35,474 bases of DNA from Lachnospiraceae bacterium (GTDB taxonomy: Bacteria > Bacillota > Clostridia > Lachnospirales > Lachnospiraceae), in the NCBI GenBank assembly GCA_017460845.1, contig JAFUAE010000067.1, forward strand, positions 1 to 35,474, written 5' to 3'. The notes beneath the pieces are model-generated. The model searched no databases. It saw only the letters and a list, made by a program, of their open reading frames with translations, and was not told where the DNA came from. Within the stretch, counting starts at the first letter, position 1; each line of letters opens with the position of its first letter. This document shows positions 15,567 to 23,488 of this stretch, piece after piece. A program made the translations under genes and the position numbers.

Positions 15567-17339
15567 ATGAGAAAATTTCGTATTCTTTGCATCCCGCCCT
15601 ATGAGGGTATGCGAGACCTGATCGATAATATCGCCGCAAGAAGATCCGACGTGGAGCTCTTAGTCCACCAGGGCAACCTGGAGGAGGGTCTCAGAATCGT
15701 ACGCGAAAAAATGAAAGGCAGCATCGACGCCATCATTTCCCGCGGCTGCACGACCGAGCTGATCCGTGAAAATGTCAGTCTGCTGACCTACGACATTGCA
15801 CCCTCGGTCTATGACATTCTCCGCATCATCCGGACCGCGCAGGAGACAGGGGATAAATACGCGGTCGTCGGCTACCAGAGCATTACCCAGGCGGCCAAGA
15901 TGCTGCGCAATATTATCCAGTACGATTTCCGCGTCTGCACGGTCCACAGTGAGGAGGAATGCCTGGAAAATGTCAGTCTCCTGAAAAATGAAGGCTTCGG
16001 CCTGATCGTGGGAGACATGATGGCCGTCAACGTCGCCAGGGAAATGGAGCTGCACAGCCTGCTGGTGACTTCCGGCATCGAAAGTATCAACACCGCGATC
16101 GACGCCACCATTGACATTCTCCAGAATTATGATTCCATGAATCAGCGGATCGATCTGTTTACCGAAATGCTGAATTCCGCGCCGGAGCAGATCGTTGTCT
16201 ATGAGGCTTCCGGGAATCCGTACTTTAATTCTCCCGGGGAGCTGCCGGATGAGATCCGGGAGGTGCTGGAAAAGAATATCAGCACGGTCATCGCCCGCGG
16301 GCATCTCAATATGATCAGGCGCAGGAACCGCATCATTTATACGATCCAGGGCAACCGCTTCCAGATCAAGGGGATGGATTTCTGCTCCTACCGGATCAAG
16401 GTGGACCAGAAGACGGATATGTATGACAAGTATTCGATCCAGGAGATTTCCGCCGGACAGGATATGCCCGACACCTATCCCCTCGAATACTATCTCGGAA
16501 ATGACGCCTATTACGTGTCGCTGCGTGAGCTGTGCCAGCGCTATGCCGATATGCCGCAGCCGGTCCTGATCCTCGGGGACCGCGGCACGGGCAAGGAACG
16601 CATCGGGCACTATATCTATTCCCACAGCCGCCTGCGGCAGAGCTCCCTGATCGTGATCGACGCCGGGCTCCTGGATGAAAAGGGCTGGAAGTACATTCTG
16701 GAAAGCGACTATTCGCCGCTCAACACGACGGGTATCACGATTTATTTCAAGCGCATGGAGCTGATCCCGCCGATCTGGCGCAACCGCCTGATGATCTACC
16801 TCAAGGAGTCCGACATTTTCCGCACAAACCGGGTCATTTTTGCCTATCTGTACCTGGACGCCCGTGCGCCGGAGGACGATCTTTATCTGTACCTCAATGA
16901 TAATATCAACTGCCTGCGCGTGATCCTGCCATCCCTGGCGGAGCGGAAGCAGGAGATCCCGTCTCTGGTCGGCCTGTATATCAATGTCTGCAATATCGAG
17001 CACGGCACGCAGGTCATGGGCTTCACGCCCGACGCCATGCTGCTTATGCAGAATTATCACTGGACGCGCAATAACCATCAGCTCTTCCAGGTCGTGAAGG
17101 ATCTCGTGCTTAATTCCGAGGCCGCCTACATTTCCGTGGACAGCGTACGCCGGCTTCTTGAGAAGAAGGAATCCCCGGCCGACATTGTCCAGCAGCCGCA
17201 GATCAATCTGGACCGGACGCTGGAGGAGATCGAGCGTGAGATCGTCCAGACTGTTTTCGAGCAGGAGAATATGAATCAGTCCCGCACGGCCAAACGGCTC
17301 GGCATCAGCCGCAGCACGGTGTGGAGGCTGATGAAGTAA
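15567..17339 (+). CDS. PrpR-like regulator with a degenerate sigma-54-activator AAA+ domain
   Basis: 590 residues. Residues 1-190 form a PrpR_N-type sensor domain (propionate activator family), 200-290 look PAS-like, 305-520 are a remnant AAA+ domain and 565-590 carry a Fis-type helix-turn-helix ('QSRTAKRLGISRSTVWRLMK'). Walker A is present (GDRGTGKE, 337-344). The GAFTGA loop and the segment around it are missing between about 370 and 388, and Walker B is replaced by GITIYFKRME with no acidic pair. Such a protein should neither contact sigma-54 nor hydrolyse ATP well, so it probably controls sigma-70 promoters. It diverges from the ten-gene operon and precedes the alcohol dehydrogenase; both flanks have matching dyads. 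A start at 15567 is preferred, though the AAGGAAGG lies about 25 nt upstream and GAGGAG is nearer. Confidence 0.85.
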   Translation: MRKFRILCIPPYEGMRDLIDNIAARRSDVELLVHQGNLEEGLRIVREKMKGSIDAIISRGCTTELIRENVSLLTYDIAPSVYDILRIIRTAQETGDKYAVVGYQSITQAAKMLRNIIQYDFRVCTVHSEEECLENVSLLKNEGFGLIVGDMMAVNVAREMELHSLLVTSGIESINTAIDATIDILQNYDSMNQRIDLFTEMLNSAPEQIVVYEASGNPYFNSPGELPDEIREVLEKNISTVIARGHLNMIRRRNRIIYTIQGNRFQIKGMDFCSYRIKVDQKTDMYDKYSIQEISAGQDMPDTYPLEYYLGNDAYYVSLRELCQRYADMPQPVLILGDRGTGKERIGHYIYSHSRLRQSSLIVIDAGLLDEKGWKYILESDYSPLNTTGITIYFKRMELIPPIWRNRLMIYLKESDIFRTNRVIFAYLYLDARAPEDDLYLYLNDNINCLRVILPSLAERKQEIPSLVGLYINVCNIEHGTQVMGFTPDAMLLMQNYHWTRNNHQLFQVVKDLVLNSEAAYISVDSVRRLLEKKESPADIVQQPQINLDRTLEEIEREIVQTVFEQENMNQSRTAKRLGISRSTVWRLMK

Positions 17340-17360
17340 AACCTACCGCGGAGCTTCCCG

Positions 17361-17404
17361 GACTGCGTGCCGGGCTGCGTGCCGGACTGCGTGCCTGGCT
17401 GCGG
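17361..17404. repeat. 12-bp tandem repeat just after the regulator stop
   Basis: Units GACTGCGTGCCG (17361-17372), GGCTGCGTGCCG (17373-17384), GACTGCGTGCCT (17385-17396) and a partial GGCTGCGG. They begin 21 nt after the stop codon. Confidence 0.85.
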
Positions 17405-17501
17405 ACCATTGAACTATGTCATACCCCGGGCTGCATTCCGGACCCGGCAAAGCATCGGACGGCATTCTGCCTGTTGATATTCTTACCGTTTATTCACATT
17501 T

Positions 17502-17518
17502 TGTTTCAAATTGCAACA
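17502..17518. promoter_or_regulatory. Dyad operator upstream of the alcohol dehydrogenase
   Basis: TGTTTCA-AAT-TGCAACA, the same 17-bp dyad class as 15476-15492. It lies about 52 bp upstream of the -35 of the promoter at 17570, a usual distance for an activator site. Confidence 0.6.
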
Positions 17519-17521
17519 CCC

Positions 17522-17562
17522 GCGTCCTGAGATTGTTTTCTATTCGAACAATTTCAGGACGC
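17522..17562. promoter_or_regulatory. Long stem-loop/inverted repeat upstream of the alcohol dehydrogenase promoter
   Basis: GCGTCCTGAGATTGTT (17522-17537) and AACAATTTCAGGACGC (17547-17562) pair over 16 positions with one G:U, around a 9-nt loop. No T-run follows, so it may be an operator rather than a terminator of the upstream regulator gene. Confidence 0.6.
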
Positions 17563-17569
17563 TGTCTGG

Positions 17570-17598
17570 TTGAGGGAAGGGCGAAACCTCCCTATAAT
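17570..17598 (+). promoter_or_regulatory. Sigma-70-type promoter for the iron alcohol dehydrogenase
   Basis: TTGAGG (17570-17575), 17-bp spacer, TATAAT (17593-17598). The transcript would have a leader of about 150 nt with GTCCGGA/TCCGGAC and CCGG-CCTGTG-CCGG stems before the start codon. A single function for this leader was not recognised. Confidence 0.7.
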
Positions 17599-17758
17599 TT
17601 GCATTACAGTCGGTAAATGTCCGGAATTCCATTTTTGCGAATGGCGCAGGGACGGCTCCGGACAGCTGATAAAAGTGTTCTGATACCGATCAATCATTAA
17701 AAATGCTATGTCCGGCCTGTGCCGGAAAGGTTTTGTGAAATTTAACGGAGGGTAAATC

Positions 17759-18922
17759 ATGCTTACAAAGTACAGTCTGAAAATGCCGCGTGAAGTCTAC
17801 AGCGGTGAAAACGCTCTTGAGAACATCAAGCCGATCCTTGAGAAGAACAATGTCAAAAAGGCAGCCGTATTTACGGATAAGGGTATCGAGAGCACCGGCC
17901 TGATGGATTATCCGATCAGCCTGATCAAGGAAGCCGGCGCAGAGGTCGTTCTGTTTGACGAGATCCCGCGCGAGCCGAACTACATTCAGGTCCAGGAGAT
18001 CATCGACCGCTTCAAGACCTCCGGTTGTGATTTTATCGTAGCGTGCGGCGGCGGCAGCGTTCAGGATACCGCAAAGCTGACCTCCCTGCTTGTAACTGAT
18101 GAGTACGGCGTGAAGGAGCTGCTCGACGATCCGAAGCGTGCAAAGAAGTGCATTAAGAGCCTGATGATCCCGTCTACCGCAGGTACCGGCGCAGAGGCTA
18201 CTCCGAATGCTATCGTCGGTGTTCCGGAGAAGCAGGTCAAGATCGGTATCGTTAATGAAGAGATGATCGTTGACTATGTTATCCTTGATGCTGTCATGAT
18301 CAAGAAGCTTCCGCGCAAGATCGCGGCTGCTACCGGCGTAGATGCTCTTGCACATGCAATCGAGTGCTTCACCAGCAACAAGGCTAACCCGTTCTCTGAT
18401 GTATTCTCACTGCGCGCTCTGGATATGATCCTTAATAACATTATGGATGCATGCAATGATCCGGATGCAATGGATGCAAAGAACAAAATGCAGATCGCAA
18501 GCTTCCTGGCAGGCGTCGCAATCACCTCCAGCGGCACAACTGCAGTCCATGCACTCAGCTATCCGCTCGGCGGAAAGTATCACATCCCGCACGGCGACAG
18601 CAACGCGATCCTGCTGGCTCCGGTTATGAGATTCAACGAGTCTTATGCAAGAGAGCGTCTCGCTCAGGCTTATGACCAGTGCGTACACGGCGAGAAGACC
18701 TGCACGACTCCTGAGGAGAAGAGTGCTTACATCATTAAGTGGCTTGAGGATATCGTAAAGGGTCTGGATATTCCGACCAGCCTGAGCCAGGCTTACGGTG
18801 TTCCGCGCGAGGATATCGACTTCCTGGTAGATGCAGGCATGCAGCAGCAGAGACTGCTCGTCAACAACATGCGTCCTGTTACTCCTGAGGATGCACGCAG
18901 ACTTTACGAGGAGATCCTGTAA
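17759..18922 (+). CDS. Iron-containing (group III) alcohol dehydrogenase
   Basis: 387 residues, NAD(P)H-dependent reductase of the Fe-ADH family. GGGSVQDTAK marks the nucleotide-binding loop, PSTAGTGAEAT the following segment, and the metal site is formed around GVDALAHAIE and AVHALSYPLGGKYHIPHG (one Asp and three His). Family members reduce lactaldehyde, butanal and similar aldehydes, or 4-hydroxybutyrate. GGAGGG precedes the ATG. Codon use is that of a highly expressed gene. With the promoter and dyad 200 bp upstream it is probably controlled by the PrpR-like regulator, so it may reduce an aldehyde released by the divergent aldolases, such as tartronate semialdehyde or glycolaldehyde (inference). 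Confidence 0.9.
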   Translation: MLTKYSLKMPREVYSGENALENIKPILEKNNVKKAAVFTDKGIESTGLMDYPISLIKEAGAEVVLFDEIPREPNYIQVQEIIDRFKTSGCDFIVACGGGSVQDTAKLTSLLVTDEYGVKELLDDPKRAKKCIKSLMIPSTAGTGAEATPNAIVGVPEKQVKIGIVNEEMIVDYVILDAVMIKKLPRKIAAATGVDALAHAIECFTSNKANPFSDVFSLRALDMILNNIMDACNDPDAMDAKNKMQIASFLAGVAITSSGTTAVHALSYPLGGKYHIPHGDSNAILLAPVMRFNESYARERLAQAYDQCVHGEKTCTTPEEKSAYIIKWLEDIVKGLDIPTSLSQAYGVPREDIDFLVDAGMQQQRLLVNNMRPVTPEDARRLYEEIL

Positions 18923-18932
18923 GGATTAAATT

Positions 18933-19664
18933 ATGGAACTGGACGTTCTCCGGAAAAAAAGGATACGCATGCTTCTGCTGAACCTGGGGTACTTTCTGGT
19001 TCTGCTCGTACTCGGTATTTTCCTGTTTCTGACAGGCGCGGGCCGGTGGATCTACCTCCCCGCTGCGGCGGCAATTGTTTTCTATATACTGCTTGTCCGC
19101 CCCGTCAAAAAGAATTATGAAAATGATTTGAGGACCGCGATCCTGCAGCATTCCGTTCTGGACAGACTGCAGGAAGCGGCCTACGGGCGAAAGGAAGGGG
19201 TTCCCGCCTCTTACCTGACAGAGGCCGGCTTTATCAATGCGGTCGATCCCAAAAGCTTCCTGAGCAGGGAGCATATCACGGGAAATGCAGGCGGCCTCAG
19301 GGTCGAGATGGCAGATGTCGTATTTCCCTTCCGCGAGGGCGGCTACAATAAAATGTTCAACGGCTGCCTGATCCATATCGTGAATCCGGGTGCGGATTAT
19401 CCGGAGCTTATGGTCCGCGGCGGCGATTTCAGCGCTCTTTCTCCGGGAAGGGAAAAGAAGCTGATCGAAAAGCTCGGTTCTTATATTCCGGGCTCCCTGT
19501 CCCTTCATCGCGCCGGCGATACACTGGATGTCCTGCTGAGGGGACGCTTTATCGGATTCCCGATCAATCCGCTTGGCGAGGTCCGGGAAAGCACACTGAA
19601 GAGCGACCCGCTTCCGGAGTTTCAGACAGCTCTGGAGCTGGCGCGGCTGAAGGCACATTCTTAA
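18933..19664 (+). CDS. Uncharacterised membrane-anchored protein
   Basis: 243 residues, not recognised. Two hydrophobic segments near the N-terminus (about 14-34 and 39-55) are followed by a soluble domain rich in charged residues. The protein has no signal peptidase site or catalytic motif that I can identify. It starts 10 nt after the alcohol dehydrogenase with AGGA 7 nt before the ATG, so it is probably co-transcribed. A six-unit 15-bp repeat starts right after the stop codon. Confidence 0.7.
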   Translation: MELDVLRKKRIRMLLLNLGYFLVLLVLGIFLFLTGAGRWIYLPAAAAIVFYILLVRPVKKNYENDLRTAILQHSVLDRLQEAAYGRKEGVPASYLTEAGFINAVDPKSFLSREHITGNAGGLRVEMADVVFPFREGGYNKMFNGCLIHIVNPGADYPELMVRGGDFSALSPGREKKLIEKLGSYIPGSLSLHRAGDTLDVLLRGRFIGFPINPLGEVRESTLKSDPLPEFQTALELARLKAHS

Positions 19665-19665
19665 C

Positions 19666-19755
19666 CGGGTCAGCATTTGCAGGGTATCTGTTGAACGGAT
19701 GCGTATTCACCGGGTTTATATTTGCCGGACTTCTGTTCACCGGACTTCTGTTCGG
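19666..19755. repeat. 15-bp degenerate tandem repeat, six units, directly after a stop codon
   Basis: Units begin at 19666, 19681, 19696, 19711, 19726 and 19741, of the form CGGxxxTxTxTTCxC; the last two (CGGACTTCTGTTCAC, CGGACTTCTGTTCGG) are nearly identical. The stop codon ends at 19664. Confidence 0.75.
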
Positions 19756-19792
19756 CCAGACAGGACCTTAACGGATTTTTAATGAATATTTT

Positions 19793-19821
19793 GAAAACCG
19801 CACACTCTTGAAACGGTTTTC
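19793..19821. promoter_or_regulatory. Inverted repeat upstream of tctB
   Basis: GAAAACCG (19793-19800) and CGGTTTTC (19814-19821), perfect 8-bp arms with a 13-nt centre. A TATGAT -10-like box follows at 19826-19831 but lacks a good -35, so this may be an activator or repressor site for tctBAC. Confidence 0.45.
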
Positions 19822-19879
19822 TGCATATGATAAGGTTTGTTGTAATGTCACTTTTTTATGTAAGAAAGGAGTTATCTAA

Positions 19880-20407
19880 ATGAAGCGGAATTCCAAGTTT
19901 ATGATGGATATCCTTCCCGGTATCGTCATAGCTTTGTTTTCTATCGGGTATCTCTCTCTGATCCCGAAGATCCAGACCTTTACCGGAATGGGTTCTACGC
20001 CTCTGACGAACCACTTTGTGCCGGCCCTGTGGGGCGGATTTCTGCTGGTGCTGGCTCTCTGGCTGATCGTCCGGGGCCTTCGCAAACGCGCTGCTTTTCT
20101 GAAGGAAGGCGGCAAGATCGAAAAGTTCGATCTCAAGGCAGCTTTCGATGAGAAGCGCGAGGTCATCCTGAGCTTTGTCGTCCTGACGATCTATGTAGCA
20201 CTGATGGACGCTGTCGGATTTGTTCCGATGACGATCCTCTATCTTTTTGCTCAGATCCTGATCCTGACCCCGACTTCCAAGTGGAAGAAGACCTGGCTGC
20301 CGGCACTGATCTGCGGCATCATCTGTGCCGTCCTGTTCTATTTCATTTTCAGAATGAAGCTCAATGTCCTGCTTCCGCAGGGAATCCTTAAGAGCTTCGG
20401 ATTATAA
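19880..20407 (+). CDS. tctB: Tripartite tricarboxylate transporter small permease TctB
   Basis: 175 residues with four predicted membrane helices and the DUF1468 pattern (conserved GIVIALFSIGYLS..., 'MDAVGFVPMTILYLFAQI' helices). TctB is the small partner of TctA in TTT transporters for citrate and other carboxylates. AAAGGAG precedes the ATG. tctA follows after 15 nt. Confidence 0.87.
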   Translation: MKRNSKFMMDILPGIVIALFSIGYLSLIPKIQTFTGMGSTPLTNHFVPALWGGFLLVLALWLIVRGLRKRAAFLKEGGKIEKFDLKAAFDEKREVILSFVVLTIYVALMDAVGFVPMTILYLFAQILILTPTSKWKKTWLPALICGIICAVLFYFIFRMKLNVLLPQGILKSFGL

Positions 20408-20422
20408 GGAGGGACGGCGATT

Positions 20423-21955
20423 ATGTTACTTGAAGGATTAATGGCTGTCATGCAGCCTGTTACCATTTTCCTGATCGCGGTCGGCGTTGCAGTCGGTATT
20501 ATCTTCGGATCTATCCCGGGTCTGACCGCAACCATGGCAATTGTCATGTTCCTGCCGGCTACCTACAGCATGTCCGCCAGCCAGGGCATCAGTATGCTGA
20601 TGGCGCTTTATATCGGCGGTATCTCCGGCGGCCTGATCTCCGCGATCCTGCTCAATATCCCCGGCACCCCGTCCAGCGTTGCAACCTGCTTCGACGGAAA
20701 GCCGATGGCGGATAAGGGTGAGGCCGGCAAGGCGCTCGGCACCGGCGTTGTGTTCAGTTTTATCGGTACCCTGATCGGTATCGCGATTCTGATCGTACTG
20801 ACCCCGGTTCTCTGCGATTTTGCCCTGAAGTTCCAGGCTTATGAGTACTGTGCCCTCGCGATTTTCTCCCTGTCCATGGTTATCGCCCTGACAGGCCATG
20901 ATATGCCGAAGGGTCTCATCAGTGCGGTGCTCGGCGCCCTGCTCGCAACAGCGGGCCTTGCACCGATCGATTCCAAGCCGCGTTTTACCTTTGGCCTTTT
21001 CCAGATGAACAACGGCTTTGCGCTGCTGGTCCTCCTGATCGGCTTGTTCGCTATCAGCGAGGTTATGGCTTATGCTGAGAGCGTCCGTAAGGACCAGGGC
21101 TTCACAATCGAATCCAATGCCAAGATCAAGGGCGCGGGCTTCAGCCTTAAGGAAGGCATTGCCCAGATCCCGAATGCAATCGTTTCCTCTCTGATCGGTG
21201 TCGGCATCGGCATCCTGCCGGGTATCGGCGGCGGCGTCAGCTGTATGATCAGCTACACGGTCAGTAAGAATACTTCCAAGCATCCGCAGCTTTACGGTAC
21301 CGGTATCATGGACGGTGTTGTCGCTTCCGAATCCGCAAACAACGCTACCATCGGCGGTGCGATGATCCCGCTTCTGGCACTTGGTATCCCGGGCGATGCC
21401 TGCACGGCAATGCTGCTCGGCGGCCTGCAGGTGCACAACGTTGCTCCGGGTCCGCTGATCTACGAAAAGAACGGTGCTGTCGTTTACGCGATCTTCTTCG
21501 CAATGATCGTGTCCGCGATCTTCATGATGCTCTTCATGCTGCTCGGCATGCGTTTCTTTATCGCAGTACTGAAGGTGCCGAAGAATTACCTGCTTCCGAT
21601 CGTGCTCGTGCTCTGCGGCATCGGTGCTATCGGTAATGCGAACATGGTATTTGATACTTATGTCATGGTCGGCTTCGGTCTGATGAGTTATCTGATGATC
21701 AAGAGCAAGATCCCGACGGTCCCGATGATCCTCGGATTTATTCTCGGTCCGACCTTTGAGACCAACCTGCGCCGTGTCAGCCAGCTGGCTTCGAGTGACC
21801 CGTTCTATCATCACCCGATCTTCTGCGTGCTGATGATCGCGACGATCCTGGTTGTTATCTTCTCCGTCCGCTCCAACCTCAAGGAGGCTAAGAGAGCAGA
21901 GGCGGAAGAACTCGCTGCAGAGGCTGCGGCATCCGCTGCGGCAAAGACGGAATAA
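20423..21955 (+). CDS. tctA: Tripartite tricarboxylate transporter large permease TctA
   Basis: 510 residues, about 12 membrane helices. TctA hallmarks: GSIPGLTATMAIVMFLPATY near the start, 'GGISGGLISAILLNIPGTPSS' and 'GTGVVFSFIGT' further on, and ASESANNATIGGAMIPLLALGIPGD in the middle. It forms the uptake channel that works with TctB and the binding protein TctC. The C-terminus is an Ala/Glu-rich tail of about 25 residues (EAKRAEAEELAAEAAASAAA...), beyond the usual family end, that runs into a 42-bp tandem repeat containing the stop codon. Together these suggest that the 3' end has been remodelled by repeat expansion. Confidence 0.92.
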   Translation: MLLEGLMAVMQPVTIFLIAVGVAVGIIFGSIPGLTATMAIVMFLPATYSMSASQGISMLMALYIGGISGGLISAILLNIPGTPSSVATCFDGKPMADKGEAGKALGTGVVFSFIGTLIGIAILIVLTPVLCDFALKFQAYEYCALAIFSLSMVIALTGHDMPKGLISAVLGALLATAGLAPIDSKPRFTFGLFQMNNGFALLVLLIGLFAISEVMAYAESVRKDQGFTIESNAKIKGAGFSLKEGIAQIPNAIVSSLIGVGIGILPGIGGGVSCMISYTVSKNTSKHPQLYGTGIMDGVVASESANNATIGGAMIPLLALGIPGDACTAMLLGGLQVHNVAPGPLIYEKNGAVVYAIFFAMIVSAIFMMLFMLLGMRFFIAVLKVPKNYLLPIVLVLCGIGAIGNANMVFDTYVMVGFGLMSYLMIKSKIPTVPMILGFILGPTFETNLRRVSQLASSDPFYHHPIFCVLMIATILVVIFSVRSNLKEAKRAEAEELAAEAAASAAAKTE

Positions 21956-22020
21956 ATCCGGCCGGCTGCATTTGCAGATGCGGCAAAGACACAACATGAC
22001 CGGCCGGCTGCATTTGCAGA
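21937..22020. repeat. 42-bp tandem duplication spanning the tctA stop codon
   Basis: TGCGGCAAAGAC starts at 21937 and again at 21979 (42 bp apart), and CCGGCCGGCTGCATTTGCAG at 21958 and 22000, also 42 bp apart. The tctA stop codon is in unit 1; unit 2 is a non-coding copy. The core contains the palindrome CTGCATTTGCAG. Confidence 0.9.
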
Positions 22021-22123
22021 TGCTGCATCACAATCTTCGCAAACGACCGGCGGGATCCGGATCCCCCCGCTTCCTGCCGGATGTTTGAAATATATTTTTC
22101 ATTCTTAATTAAGGAGGAACAAA

Positions 22124-23188
22124 ATGAAAAAGGTACTTGCATTAACTATGGTTGCTGCAATGACTCTTGGCCTCGCTGCTTGCGGTTCCAAGCCTGCAGA
22201 GACCACAGCTGCTCCGGCTGCTACTACCGCTGCCGCTGCAGAGACCACTGCTGCTGCAGCTGAGACTCAGGCTGCTGCAGAGACTGAAGCTGCTGCTGAA
22301 GCTGGCGACTTCAAGTTTGACAAGACTGTCAATGTCTACATCACACACGGTGCAGGCGGAGATACAGACTACATGGCTCGTATGCTTTCACAGGCACTTG
22401 AGCAGGAGCTCGGTGTTTCTGTTGTCTGCTCCAACGTTACCGGTTCCAACGGCGCTACCTGCATGCAGCAGTATAAGGATGGCGATACAGACGGTTATAC
22501 CTTCATCGCTACCAACACTGCAGCTCTGACAGGTAACGAGGCTACAGGCATGGTTGACTTCGGTTATGATGCTTTCGAGCCGGTTGCTATTTACGGCATC
22601 CAGTCAGGTGAGAACCTTGTAGTTCCGGCTGACGCTCCGTATGACACCCTGGCTGACCTCATCGAGGCTACCAAGGCTAATCCGGGACAGATCAAGCTTG
22701 GCATCTCCACCGGCGGCGGCGTTTACATCGAGGCTTGCGTTCTGACCAACCTTGGCGGCGCTCAGTTCAACCTGATCGATGCTGGTGACGGCGCTTCCCG
22801 TCTGACTGCTCTTCTTGGCGGCGAAGTAGATGCTACTTCTCTTCCGTATTCCACAGCAGCTGACTACATCGAGAACGGACAGCTTAAGTCTCTCTGCACA
22901 CTGCTCAGCAAGGCTCCGACACTTCTTCCGGATCAGCCGGCAGCAAGCGAGACCATTCCGGAGCTTGTCATCGATACCATGTATGCAGTTCTTGCTCCTA
23001 AGGGAACAGATCCGGCTGCAGTCAAGGCTATGAACGATGCAATCCTTAAGGTTACATCTACCGATGACTGGAAGCAGAAGTGCAATGATTACAGCTTCCA
23101 GGATCCGTTTGTCCTGAATGTTGACGACACAATCGCAGAGCTGAAGAATCAGCGCGACCTCTTCCAGAGCTTCAAGCCGTTCCTGTAA
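22124..23188 (+). CDS. tctC: TctC-type solute-binding lipoprotein
   Basis: 354 residues. Lipoprotein signal with LGLAACGS (Cys20), a low-complexity Ala/Thr/Glu/Gln linker (about 24-63), then the Bug/TctC receptor domain: 'VNVYITHGAGGDTDYMARMLSQ', 'VVCSNVTGSNGA', 'LKSLCTLLSK' and 'LELVIDTMYAVLAPKGTD'-like regions. It delivers a carboxylate to TctAB. AAGGAGG precedes the ATG. It closes the tctBAC operon and is followed by a branched terminator at 23257-23320. The linker is built mostly of GCN and GAR codons, like those of dctP and the TAXI lipoprotein. Confidence 0.93.
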   Translation: MKKVLALTMVAAMTLGLAACGSKPAETTAAPAATTAAAAETTAAAAETQAAAETEAAAEAGDFKFDKTVNVYITHGAGGDTDYMARMLSQALEQELGVSVVCSNVTGSNGATCMQQYKDGDTDGYTFIATNTAALTGNEATGMVDFGYDAFEPVAIYGIQSGENLVVPADAPYDTLADLIEATKANPGQIKLGISTGGGVYIEACVLTNLGGAQFNLIDAGDGASRLTALLGGEVDATSLPYSTAADYIENGQLKSLCTLLSKAPTLLPDQPAASETIPELVIDTMYAVLAPKGTDPAAVKAMNDAILKVTSTDDWKQKCNDYSFQDPFVLNVDDTIAELKNQRDLFQSFKPFL

Positions 23189-23256
23189 TTAGGGAATCAG
23201 CGCCTGGCGCCTGGTGCGCGGAGGCAAACCTGAAAAAGTGTTAAGTCACACACATT

Positions 23257-23320
23257 AAAACTCCCGGGCATGGGTGACTGCCGGCAATAAGCCGGTCAGC
23301 CGCTCCACCCGGGAGTTTTT
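23257..23320 (+). terminator. Branched intrinsic terminator after tctC
   Basis: AAAACTCCCGGG (23257-23268) pairs with CCCGGGAGTTTTT (23308-23320), T-run after. An inner CCGGC-AATAA-GCCGG stem sits in the loop. Confidence 0.9.
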
Positions 23321-23321
23321 A

Positions 23322-23425
23322 TGTCTTGATGTCTAATGTCTTGATGTCTTGTGTGTTTATATCTTGATGTGTTTATATCTTGATGTGTTTATATCTTGAT
23401 GTCTTGATATTTAATGTCTTTATAC
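23322..23425. repeat. 8/16-bp tandem array
   Basis: Three identical copies of GTGTTTATATCTTGAT at 23353-23368, 23369-23384 and 23385-23400, flanked by ATGTCTTG-type octamers on both sides. Confidence 0.9.
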
Positions 23426-23488
23426 CTTTTTACCTGCTTTTATGCTGCTATAATCCGCTCTTTTCTTTCTGTCTCCGGAGCTTCCTTC

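Noticed and set aside
20438-21997. Long minus-strand open frame opposite tctA
   Set aside because: His/Asp/Arg-rich translation typical of an antisense frame; the plus strand encodes a clear TctA.
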